The notes below the pieces were generated by a model. The model searched no databases and was not told the DNA's origin. It saw only the letters and a program-made list of their open reading frames with translations. Positions 26,501-34,467 of a stretch of DNA of 64,000 bases are shown in pieces. The position numbers and the translations under genes are program-made. How positions within the stretch are numbered: position 1 is the stretch's first letter; the number at the start of each line of letters is the position of its first letter. Origin of the DNA: Candidatus Electrothrix gigas (GTDB lineage: Bacteria; Desulfobacterota; Desulfobulbia; Desulfobulbales; Desulfobulbaceae); the NCBI GenBank assembly GCA_022766165.1, contig QYLO01000009.1, forward strand, positions 1 to 64,000, read 5' to 3'.

Positions 26501-27361
26501 CTCTGCACCGGGAAAAGGGGCCACGCCGGTGGGGAAGTTATGGGTCTCAGCAGTGAGCAGGGGATGATACACAGCCTTGCTTGCTTGCAGGGGCGAGGGC
26601 TGGCCGGGTTCCTTGGGCAGTAGGGTGGTGATTGCATGTCCGGCAACCACGCTGGAGTTATCCTTAAAGGCCACCAGGGACCCCTTGGGGTTGGCCTTCA
26701 AGGTATCCTTGACCACCTGGAACAGGGTGCCCTCCTCTTCCTTGCCGTCCACGATCTGTTTGCCGCCGAAATACCCGTGCCGGGAATGCTCGGAGTTGGC
26801 GTTGTTCAGATCCATGATCTCGACAATGGTGGGGTTGCGCTGATGCTTTGTGACAAAATACTCATAATAGAAGTTGCGATCCCAGTCATCCATAGAAATA
26901 CCGGGCAGATCCAGCAGGGCGCCTGGTCCCTTGCCCATGAGGTCCACTTCGTAGACCGGCTCCGGCTCCACGCCGGTGGCAAAGGTGGTCAGTGGTTCCG
27001 GGTAGAGACATTCGGTCATCCGGTCGTGATGAGCCGCAACAAAGGTCTGCATGTCCTCGCCTTCAGGCACCAGATAACGGCGGGAGCGTTCGGCCCGACT
27101 GATACAGTCCAACCCGGTAGCCTGACATATTGAGACCATGTTGGACGACCAGGCTGTGGCAAAGTTGAGCCGTGGCCCGACTTCTATAACTCGTTCGCCC
27201 TCCAGTACCGGGTTTAGGGAGACTGTGTCGGCCATAAAGCCGTCAGCCAGCAGGAGGCGGAGTTGGTGCAGTTCCTGCTCGTTGAGGTTGCGGGAGGATT
27301 CTATATTAAAGCAAGAGGCGCGGGTGGCGTCGATGCGGCGGTATAAGCGGGTTATGGGCAT
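23525..27361 (-). CDS. purL: Phosphoribosylformylglycinamidine synthase, long fused form
   Basis: The enzyme converts FGAR, glutamine and ATP to FGAM in purine synthesis. At about 1,278 residues it is the long form with all parts in one chain. It has a PurS-like N-terminus, two AIRS-type synthase halves ([38 protein letters not shown] split over the active loop; GGKDSLSM) and a C-terminal class I amidotransferase. The amidotransferase has Cys near residue 1112 in LGICNGCQ and a His/Glu pair in [10 protein letters not shown]. ATG 27361 with aagga upstream is preferred over TTG 27421. Residues about 594-617 ([19 protein letters not shown]) come from a palindromic repeat lodged in frame, between the regions EDNRIP and [11 protein letters not shown]; the rest reads as an intact enzyme. 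It is monocistronic. Confidence 0.95.
   Translation of the reverse strand: [1278 protein letters not shown]
25512..25582. repeat. Double-hairpin palindromic repeat inserted in purL
   Basis: The outer ends are gtagggg (25512-25518) and cccctac (25576-25582). Inside are two hairpins, ggggcagg/cctgccc and gggtagac/gtctaccc. This type of G/C-rich repeat is usually intergenic. Here it is read through in frame by purL and adds roughly 24 residues to a loop. No stop is introduced in the purL frame. Confidence 0.8.
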
Positions 27362-27600
27362 GGTGTCTATCCTTTGCTTTCGGATCAAGGCGGTATGTTT
27401 CAAAATAAACCGGCTGGGCAATGCTGTGTGTTGCTGGCCGGATGGTTAAGTACTGTAAAGAGCAAGAACGATAACATGGTGGAAAAAACATTGTCAATGT
27501 ATTCCGGGTGGTGGTAAAAAACAGGGAGTTTCGTACAAAAATGATTTTAATGGGAGAATGAGAATAGAAAGCAGGAAAACAAAAAAATAGAGGTGATACT

Positions 27601-30126
27601 ATGACTGAACTCCCTGACAACGGACTCAACATCAGCAAACCGGTTGCGCTCTGGAACCGGGAAATCAAGGCGGAACCGCGTAAGCTGCTGCTCGGCATCG
27701 GTAAGATACTGGTGGAAGGGGTGATGCTGGATTTGAGCGATGCGGCCAGTGCTGCCCTAGATACCCTGGATGCGGCGGGCCTGAGCAAAAAGCCGGAAGA
27801 GCTGGCTTGGCAGCTTATTTCCCGGGCATTGTTTACTGCGCTTTTTGACTTGGTGAAAGAGTACCACGACCTGTTCCGCAGTCGTCCGAATGAAGCCGAG
27901 TTGGACAAAATTTCCGCGCTCTTTGAAGAGCAAATGGGCCAAGCCGAGGTAACAATCAACCAGAAGTTCTTTGATCGCCCCGGTGAACTGCCTCTGCTCA
28001 AGGATTTGCACGCCCCTTTGATTGACTGGTTGCAGGGACTCGGTGCTGCAAAAGCTGATGCTGCTCAGATAGCCTGTCGCCTGGCGGATTATTTTGTCTT
28101 TGCCCTGCACAAAACCTGGCGCAAGGCTCCCCAAGATTATGTGCCACTGCAAGAGCATTTTAGCAGCCCCTTTACCGAGGCAACTGAAGAGGTACGCAAC
28201 TGGCAACTCTACGACCAGCACCTGCAACGGCAGGTCAGTGACCGGATGTTTGCCGAGGCATTCGGCGTGAAAGAGGTCTATGTGCCGTTGCGGGCCTATT
28301 ACGAGGAAAAAGAGCAGGAGGATGAGCGAGGACAGGAGCTGGAAGCGCATCGGGATAAGGTAAAACGGATCGTGGTTGATCTGGAAGCCGAGTTCCGTAG
28401 CTGGCTGGGCAATCCAGCCGGGGGACCTGCAGTCCGTTTTCTCAGCGGCGGGCCGGGATCGGGCAAATCCACCTTTGCCAAGATTTTTGCCGCCAGAATC
28501 GCCGCAGAAACAAATATCCCCTGCCTGTACATTCCCCTTCATCTCTTTGATGCCAGGGATAATCTGATCACGGCTATGGAGAGCCATATCAGAAATAACC
28601 CATTCCTGTCCGGCAATCCGCTGGATGCCAAAACAGGCAAAGACCGCCTGCTGATTATCTTTGACGGTCTGGATGAACTGGCTTTGCAGGGTAAGGCTGC
28701 TTCAGAGGTGGCGAACAGCTTTGTGGAGGAGGTGTTGCGTCGTATTCAGGAGGGCAACAGCTTTGGCAAGCAACGACAGGTCATCATCACCGGGCGCACC
28801 ATTGCTATCCAGTCGGTGGCGGACAAGCTGCGGGAACCCAAACAGATCAGCTCCGTGCTGCCCTATGTTGTTGAGGAAAAGGAGCGGGAGAAATACGAAG
28901 ACCCGGACGGGCTTCTGGCTGAGGATCAGCGGCAAATCTGGTGGCAACAGTACGGCGAGGCCGCAGGTAAAGACTATACGGGCCTGCCTGCTGACCTGGA
29001 TCGGCAGCATCTGGCTGAGATCACGGCCCAGCCGCTCCTCAATTACCTGGTCGCTCTGAGCTATGAGCGCAAGAGCATTGAATTTACCGATGACACCACC
29101 CTGAATCAAATTTATGCTGATCTCATCAAGGCGGTGTATTGTCGTCAGTACGAGGAATGCGGCAAAGGCCGGGTCTGTGTCAGCGAGCTGAAGGAAAGTG
29201 AGTTTCTCCGGGTGTTGGAGGAGATCGCTCTGGCTGTCTGGCATGGGGATGGGCGCACAGCTACGGTGTCCAGTATTCGGGAGAAATTCAAATCCGGTCG
29301 GATTGAAACATATCTGGACCGCTTCCAGGAAGGGGCCAAGGCTGGCGTGACTCGGCTGCTCACCGCCTTTTATTTCCGCCAATCTGAAAACCGTCGGGAT
29401 GGTGATCCCACCTTTGAGTTCACCCATAAGAGCTTCGGCGAGTACCTGACCGCCCTGCGCATTATCCGTCTTTTACGGCAGATGCAGAAACAGCGCAGGC
29501 GGCAGGAGGACGACCCGGATGATGGGTGGTCGGAAAAGGAGGCTTTGCGGCATTGGACAAGCTTCTGTGCGGTTACGACGATGGACGATGATCTGCTGCG
29601 ATTTATCAGCAATGAGTTCAGGGCAATGAAGCAGGAGGAGTTGCTTGCCTTACAGGGCATGGTTCGGGATTTACTGAGCTACACCATCAATCAGGGGCTG
29701 CCTTTTCCTAATGAATTTCGTGATAAAGGGTTTAAGGAGCATCTGCGCTTGGCCCGGAATACAGAAGAAGCCCTACTCGCTATTAATTCTCATATTGTCA
29801 GTGTTAGCCAGCATGCTTCCCCTAGGATAGAAGCAGAATCAGATAAAGCCCTCGGTGAATGGATGTCACGCCTGAACGGCCAAAAAGTTGAAGGATTATA
29901 TTTTCTGGCTCTTTTAGGTGTATCTAGAGCCAGAACTGCTTTACTGGCCGATTTTCTTCATGAAGCAAGAACGCCTTTGAATAGTATCATTGGCATGACT
30001 GAACTTGCTTTAGATTGTGCTACAGAACCAGAGCAACGCACCAAACTGGAGATAATAAATACTTCATCTAACCTTTTATTATCTCTATTCAATAATGTTT
30101 TTTTATTGTTTGATAATGAAGAATGA
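27601..30126 (+). CDS. NACHT NTPase with C-terminal HisKA phosphoacceptor domain
   Basis: The 841-residue protein has an N-terminal helical region (1-260, unrecognised). A NACHT module follows, with Walker A GGPGSGKST (283-291) and the DGLDEL Walker B (350-360, D355/D358). A winged-helix/helical region reaches FEFTHKSFGEYLTALR, a typical NACHT C-flank. A helical stretch comes next. The last 61 residues (781-841) read as a complete histidine-kinase dimerisation domain: FLHEARTPLNSIIGMTELAL with H787, then a second helix NLLLSLFNNVFLL. The protein ends where a kinase would enter the ATP-binding domain. NACHT proteins in bacteria are often anti-phage STAND switches that oligomerise on ligand. 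A phosphoacceptor tail in that position is unusual and could make it a relay-controlled switch. agaggtgat precedes the ATG. It is not in an evident operon, but a toxin-antitoxin pair follows. Confidence 0.8.
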   Translation: MTELPDNGLNISKPVALWNREIKAEPRKLLLGIGKILVEGVMLDLSDAASAALDTLDAAGLSKKPEELAWQLISRALFTALFDLVKEYHDLFRSRPNEAELDKISALFEEQMGQAEVTINQKFFDRPGELPLLKDLHAPLIDWLQGLGAAKADAAQIACRLADYFVFALHKTWRKAPQDYVPLQEHFSSPFTEATEEVRNWQLYDQHLQRQVSDRMFAEAFGVKEVYVPLRAYYEEKEQEDERGQELEAHRDKVKRIVVDLEAEFRSWLGNPAGGPAVRFLSGGPGSGKSTFAKIFAARIAAETNIPCLYIPLHLFDARDNLITAMESHIRNNPFLSGNPLDAKTGKDRLLIIFDGLDELALQGKAASEVANSFVEEVLRRIQEGNSFGKQRQVIITGRTIAIQSVADKLREPKQISSVLPYVVEEKEREKYEDPDGLLAEDQRQIWWQQYGEAAGKDYTGLPADLDRQHLAEITAQPLLNYLVALSYERKSIEFTDDTTLNQIYADLIKAVYCRQYEECGKGRVCVSELKESEFLRVLEEIALAVWHGDGRTATVSSIREKFKSGRIETYLDRFQEGAKAGVTRLLTAFYFRQSENRRDGDPTFEFTHKSFGEYLTALRIIRLLRQMQKQRRRQEDDPDDGWSEKEALRHWTSFCAVTTMDDDLLRFISNEFRAMKQEELLALQGMVRDLLSYTINQGLPFPNEFRDKGFKEHLRLARNTEEALLAINSHIVSVSQHASPRIEAESDKALGEWMSRLNGQKVEGLYFLALLGVSRARTALLADFLHEARTPLNSIIGMTELALDCATEPEQRTKLEIINTSSNLLLSLFNNVFLLFDNEE

Positions 30127-30339
30127 GAGGGAACAACAGATACTGAAAAAACAAAGAGCTGCTGTGCATAACGCTTTATGCCCTTACCGGGGAAATTCGC
30201 CTTCGCACTTTAGAGAATACCTCGCTGAAGCCATCTGTTTTCATACCGGATAGCCCATTTGACTATATCACCTGACTATATTATACTGCAAGAACAACAA
30301 GACATCCTTGATAGCACACATAGCAAAGGAGGCAGCGCA

Positions 30340-30573
30340 ATGAAAACAATGGCAATCAGTCAGTTTAAAGCCCATGCATTACGAATTATCAGTCAGATCG
30401 CAGAAAGCCACGAGCCAATGATTATTACTAAACGAGGAAAACCCTTGGCACGGATTCTACCCTATGAGGAAAAGTCATCTGCACCGAAGCCGGGTCGGCT
30501 TGCCGACACCCTCGTGTTTGAGGAAGATATCGTTTCACCGCTGGGTGAAGATATGTGGGAGGCATGTTCTTGA
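30340..30573 (+). CDS. Phd/YefM-type antitoxin
   Basis: The 77-residue protein opens MKTMAISQFKAHALRIISQI and continues PMIITKRGKPLARILPYEE, the DNA-binding N-terminus of Phd/YefM antitoxins. The acidic, flexible C-terminal half should wrap the toxin. ATG 30340 is chosen, with aaaggagg nine bases upstream; an in-frame ATG at 30259 lacks this. It overlaps the toxin start and probably represses their shared promoter. Confidence 0.88.
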   Translation: MKTMAISQFKAHALRIISQIAESHEPMIITKRGKPLARILPYEEKSSAPKPGRLADTLVFEEDIVSPLGEDMWEACS

Positions 30574-30968
30574 AGTATCTTCTGGATACCCACACATGGA
30601 TCTGGTGGAATATGAATCCGGCAAACCTCTCGGACAAGGTCAGGCAAGTCATTGCGGACAGCGAAAAATACAGCGAACTCCTTTTATCCGCGATCTCGCC
30701 TTGGGAATTCTGCAAATTACTTGAAAAGAAGAAGCTCGGCATATCTTGCCCCCCGGAAGAATGGCTGAAACAGGCTTTGGATATGCCGAAGTTTCGCTTG
30801 GTTGAACTCACCCCGATAATCGCTTATCGCTCCACGAGCTTGCCCCAACCTTTTCATAATGATCCCGGAGATCAAATACTTATTGCAACTGCACGGGAAG
30901 AAAACGCCACTCTTCTGACCAAAGATGGGAAAATCCTACAGTACAGCCATGTAAAAACGCTTTGGTGA
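30570..30968 (+). CDS. PIN-domain toxin of a type II toxin-antitoxin pair
   Basis: The protein starts MKYLLDTHTWIWW, with the first PIN acid D6. A Glu follows in ISPWEFC, and the later acids lie in HNDPGDQILIATA (D residues), so the acidic metal site of a VapC-like ribonuclease is complete. TTG 30570 is the likely start: gggagg ends seven bases before it, and it overlaps the antitoxin stop as TTGA. GTG 30555 and ATG 30564 are in frame but badly spaced. It would cleave RNA when freed from the antitoxin. Confidence 0.87.
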   Translation: MKYLLDTHTWIWWNMNPANLSDKVRQVIADSEKYSELLLSAISPWEFCKLLEKKKLGISCPPEEWLKQALDMPKFRLVELTPIIAYRSTSLPQPFHNDPGDQILIATAREENATLLTKDGKILQYSHVKTLW

Positions 30969-31045
30969 TAAAAGCCCTGCCTCTTCGGAAAAATAACCCA
31001 ACGGAACAGGGAAAAAAGACCCTCCAACGGCAGAAATGATTCTGA

Positions 31046-31432
31046 TTACCAAATCACCTTGATACCGGAATACTGAGGAATAATCTGATCTGCGGTAATG
31101 ATCGGCATCCTGTGTTCCAATGCAGTGGCAATGATAATCCTGTCACAGGGATCCTTATGAAGGAAAGGCAGAGATGCTGATTTCATGGCAATAGTTGAAC
31201 TGACCGGTATTTCTTCTATTGCATACCCTTCGACCGCCTTGCAATACCACTCCTCTGCAGCCATAGGCAGGATAAGCTTTCCAAGTCGGTTTTTCAAAAC
31301 AATTTCAAAGGAGGATATCGTTGAGATAAAGAGTTCGTCAGCCTGCGCTGTCAGTTTCTTTATAACTTTATCAGGAATATCTTCCCGGCGACCGGCAAGC
31401 ATCAGCAGGGCACATGTGTCCAGAAGAAGCAT
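31046..31432 (-). CDS. PIN-domain toxin of the second, converging pair
   Basis: The 128-residue protein begins MLLLDTCALLMLAGR and has SSFEIVLKNRLG and LHKDPCDRIIIATAL, the acidic residues of a PIN ribonuclease. A ggag box lies eight bases before ATG 31432, which directly follows the antitoxin TAG. It is similar in plan to the toxin at 30570 but clearly diverged, so it is a separate system rather than a recent copy. Confidence 0.87.
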   Translation of the reverse strand: MLLLDTCALLMLAGRREDIPDKVIKKLTAQADELFISTISSFEIVLKNRLGKLILPMAAEEWYCKAVEGYAIEEIPVSSTIAMKSASLPFLHKDPCDRIIIATALEHRMPIITADQIIPQYSGIKVIW

Positions 31433-31690
31433 CTATTCATCTCCTTCGGGCGTGTAATCGGGAAAAAATTCCTCTGGCAGCGGGGCCTCGGCAGGCTCTT
31501 TGAAGATAACTCCGGTGAGTTCGGGAATGACCGGGAGTTCTCCGGGGGATGCCTTTCCCGATCTCGGCTGAACAAGTTCCGCCATCACTTTGCCGTTCCT
31601 GCATATTTTTACAGTCTCATTCTTTTCGGCAACGAGGGTCAGCAGCTTGGACAGGTTTGTCTTGGCTTCATGCGTGTTGACAGTGATCAT
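31433..31690 (-). CDS. Phd/YefM-type antitoxin of the second pair
   Basis: The 85-residue protein starts MITVNTHEAKTNLSKLLTLV and has ETVKICRNGKVMAELV, the usual Phd/YefM DNA-binding domain. An acidic Pro-rich tail (EAPLPEEFFPDYTPEGDE) follows for toxin binding. aaggag precedes the ATG. Its stop abuts the toxin start. Confidence 0.87.
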   Translation of the reverse strand: MITVNTHEAKTNLSKLLTLVAEKNETVKICRNGKVMAELVQPRSGKASPGELPVIPELTGVIFKEPAEAPLPEEFFPDYTPEGDE

Positions 31691-31762
31691 AACAGGCTCC
31701 TTATTTCAACTAAGTTTAGCTAAGTCCATTTAAGGGTACAGCAGCCTGAGATCTGTGTCAAG

Positions 31763-32149
31763 TCAAAGCAAAGAAACTCCAGGACAGAGCTGGAAAAGTT
31801 CTTTGCTCTCCTCTTTATATTGCTCCCAAAAAGGAAAGGTTCTGCATTGCTCTGGGCGATAGGGATAGACTGTGCAGCAATGATCAACAGGGTCGAGAAA
31901 GCAGCAAAAATGCTCATTATTGATGATGCGTTCTTTGAGTGACATCTTTCCCTTGACCTGTCGAACATATTCACGGGCAAAAGCCTCTGGTGATGTGTTC
32001 CGGGCCTGAGCCATTTTCTCCAACTCTTTCATACTGAGCCAAATATACCCCTGCTGACCTCGGCAACACTTTCCACCACAGGAAGCGCATCTGTCACTGT
32101 TGAAAAAATAGGAAAATTCGTTATGATAATGGAGATGATTACAAGTCAT
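31763..32149 (-). CDS. YkgJ-family cysteine-cluster protein
   Basis: The 128-residue protein carries the eight-Cys pattern of the YkgJ (zinc- or iron-chelating) family. CASCGGKCC comes first, then FCCFLDPVDHCCTVYPYRPEQCRTFPFW. Such proteins bind a metal or Fe-S cluster; their reactions are mostly unknown, although some relatives act in methylation or maturation. ATG 32149 is the first start. It faces away from the Bat operon. Confidence 0.85.
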   Translation of the reverse strand: MTCNHLHYHNEFSYFFNSDRCASCGGKCCRGQQGYIWLSMKELEKMAQARNTSPEAFAREYVRQVKGKMSLKERIINNEHFCCFLDPVDHCCTVYPYRPEQCRTFPFWEQYKEESKELFQLCPGVSLL

Positions 32150-32358
32150 GAAGATTGGATTTTGTTATAGTCCAGATTCTTATCAAAAAAATCAGAAAAT
32201 CTTACCATGAATCAAAAAATGCTGTCAATGATTTCAGCTGAGTGGTAAAAACAAAAGATTATCTTGTCAATAAAGGGAGCATCCGGCCCACAAAGCTGGA
32301 ATAATATATAATATGATAAAAAATAGCTCCTGTACGTTTATTTTGGAGTGTGTATCCG

Positions 32359-34467
32359 ATGTTTTTGTTGCCAACCTTTGCCCAGCCTCTTTGGCTGCTG
32401 ATCGGTCTGATTACCTGCCTTGCGATGTTCATTTTTACGCTGTTCAACACAAGGCTGAAAAAAAAAGAGCTGAAAAAATTTGTTGCTCCCAAGCTGTTAC
32501 AAGGATTGACCGGGAATGTCTCCAGTTCCCGTCGTCAGCTAAAAAATGTGCTGTTTATTTTTGGGATAGCCTGCCTGTTTCTCGCCTTGGCCCGTCCTCA
32601 ATATGGTGAGCAATGGATTGAGGTTCGTCAAAAGGGCATTGATATTCTTATTGGAGTGGATGTGTCCAAGTCCATGCTTGTGCAGGATATAAAACCGAGT
32701 CGATTGGGGCGGGCAAAACTGGCTATCCGGGATTTTGTAAGCAAGTTGGAAGGCGATAGGGTAGGTCTGTTGCCCTTTGCTGGCACGGCCTTTCTTATGT
32801 GTCCGCTGACCACAGATTATGAGGCATTTAACGCCTCGCTTGACACCTTGGATGTGGGCAGTATTCCCAAAGGGGGAACAGATATCGGACTGGCAATCAG
32901 GAAGGGAAAGGAGGTGTTATCCAATGAGGCAAATCATAAAATTTTTGTTTTAGTGACTGATGGGGAGGATCTCAGTGAATATGCGGTACAGGCTGCCAAG
33001 GAAGCCAAAAAAGACAATATGGTCGTGTATACCATAGGCGTGGGAACACCTGAAGGTGAGTTAATACCTGTTGCCTCTCAAGGGCAGGTGGGACGGTTTA
33101 TACAAGATGCACAGGGACAGTTTATTACCTCCAAACTGGATGAGCAAACTCTGACCACTCTTGCTGAGACCACTGGCGGTCTGTATGCCCCCCTAGGTTC
33201 TACAGGGCAGGGTTTTGATACTATTTATGAAAAAAAGCTTTCCCTCATCCCTCAAGAGGAGCATGAACAGCGCAGGCGAAAAATTCCAATTGAGCGTTTT
33301 CCTTGGCCGTTAGCCGCTGCCGTGCTTGTGTTGAGCATAGATTTTCTTGTGACCGGGCGGAGGAGTAGTCGGTCATTACATCTGCCCTCTGTTAAGACTG
33401 CTGGCCGACGAAAGAGGCGGGTTACTGAAACAGGGGGTATAGGAGGTCGTATGCGTATACTGCTGTTGATGCTGATACCGACAGCGACAGTTAGCGTATT
33501 ACTTGTGCTTGGACTAACGCTACTGCAAGTTCAACAGACTTGGGCCTCAGAAGGGGAAGAACTCTTTCAGGCTGGAGACTATGCTGGAGCAGAGAGCTAT
33601 TACCAACAATCTCTGGAAGAGGAGAAGGCGCATTCTAAGGAACATCCGGTCCTGTATTTTAATCTTGGGGGTGCCCTGTATCGTCAACAAAAATATGACC
33701 AAGCAGCTATTGCCTTTACCCAGGCTCTGACAACCAATGATCTTTCTCTTCAGGAACAGAGCTATTATAATCGAGGAAACTGTCAATTTTTCTTGGGTGC
33801 CGCAGCACAGGCAGAGGATAAGGACCAGGCTCTTCAACAGTGGAATGAAGCGAAAAAATCTTTTGAGGCTGCCTTAAAACTGCAACCAGAGGATAAGGCT
33901 GCTGCGCATAATTTGAAGATGATTAAACAAAAGCTAGAACAGCTTAAAGAAGAGATGCGTCAGTCTGGTCAGCAATGTGATAATCCGCAGGAAGGAGAGA
34001 ACGGAAAGGACGGGAAAGAGGATAAAGAGGGGGAACAGCAGGGGCAAGATAAAAAGAAGACAGAGGAAGAACAGAAGCAGCAGGAACAGGAAAAAAATAA
34101 GGATAACGAGGCCTCTCAGAGTACTCCAGAAGAAAAAGAGGCTGGTGGTCAGCAGGAAGGACATCAGCAGAGTCAGGAAGAACAACAAGAGGATAAGCAC
34201 AACAAACAAAAGGCTGTAGCCGAATCGAAAGCGAAAGATGAAGAGCAAGAAAAGGCTCCTACAGCAAAAGAAATTCAGAAAGCTGCTGCTGCGCAGAATA
34301 CAGAGGAACAGCAGATGAGTGCCGAGGATATGGAGCGGAGAATGATGGGGAAAATGACCAAGGAAGAGGCAAGGAATCTGCTCAACAGCCTCAAGGGAGA
34401 ACAGGGTGAGTTGAACTTTATCCCGCAGGGCATGGGTAATAATGAATCAGTGGGTAAAGATTGGTGA
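32359..34467 (+). CDS. BatB-BatC fusion: membrane VWA protein with TPR domain
   Basis: The N-terminal half is BatB-like. Two membrane segments come first, then a von Willebrand A domain with the MIDAS motif D101-V-S-K-S105, TTDYEAF and TDGED. A further membrane segment (PLAAAVLVLSIDFLV) follows near residue 325. The second half has its own signal-like hydrophobic segment near 375, TPR repeats (about 395-510, EGEELFQAGDYAGAESYYQQ) and a long Gln/Glu/Lys-rich tail, as in BatC. ATG 32359 is ten bases from ggag; GTG 32350 is too close. Bat proteins sit in the inner membrane and periplasm and are linked to aerotolerance and stress survival. The ATG of batD overlaps the TGA. batA, a moxR ATPase and a DUF58 gene, the usual company, are not in the window. 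Confidence 0.87.
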   Translation: MFLLPTFAQPLWLLIGLITCLAMFIFTLFNTRLKKKELKKFVAPKLLQGLTGNVSSSRRQLKNVLFIFGIACLFLALARPQYGEQWIEVRQKGIDILIGVDVSKSMLVQDIKPSRLGRAKLAIRDFVSKLEGDRVGLLPFAGTAFLMCPLTTDYEAFNASLDTLDVGSIPKGGTDIGLAIRKGKEVLSNEANHKIFVLVTDGEDLSEYAVQAAKEAKKDNMVVYTIGVGTPEGELIPVASQGQVGRFIQDAQGQFITSKLDEQTLTTLAETTGGLYAPLGSTGQGFDTIYEKKLSLIPQEEHEQRRRKIPIERFPWPLAAAVLVLSIDFLVTGRRSSRSLHLPSVKTAGRRKRRVTETGGIGGRMRILLLMLIPTATVSVLLVLGLTLLQVQQTWASEGEELFQAGDYAGAESYYQQSLEEEKAHSKEHPVLYFNLGGALYRQQKYDQAAIAFTQALTTNDLSLQEQSYYNRGNCQFFLGAAAQAEDKDQALQQWNEAKKSFEAALKLQPEDKAAAHNLKMIKQKLEQLKEEMRQSGQQCDNPQEGENGKDGKEDKEGEQQGQDKKKTEEEQKQQEQEKNKDNEASQSTPEEKEAGGQQEGHQQSQEEQQEDKHNKQKAVAESKAKDEEQEKAPTAKEIQKAAAAQNTEEQQMSAEDMERRMMGKMTKEEARNLLNSLKGEQGELNFIPQGMGNNESVGKDW

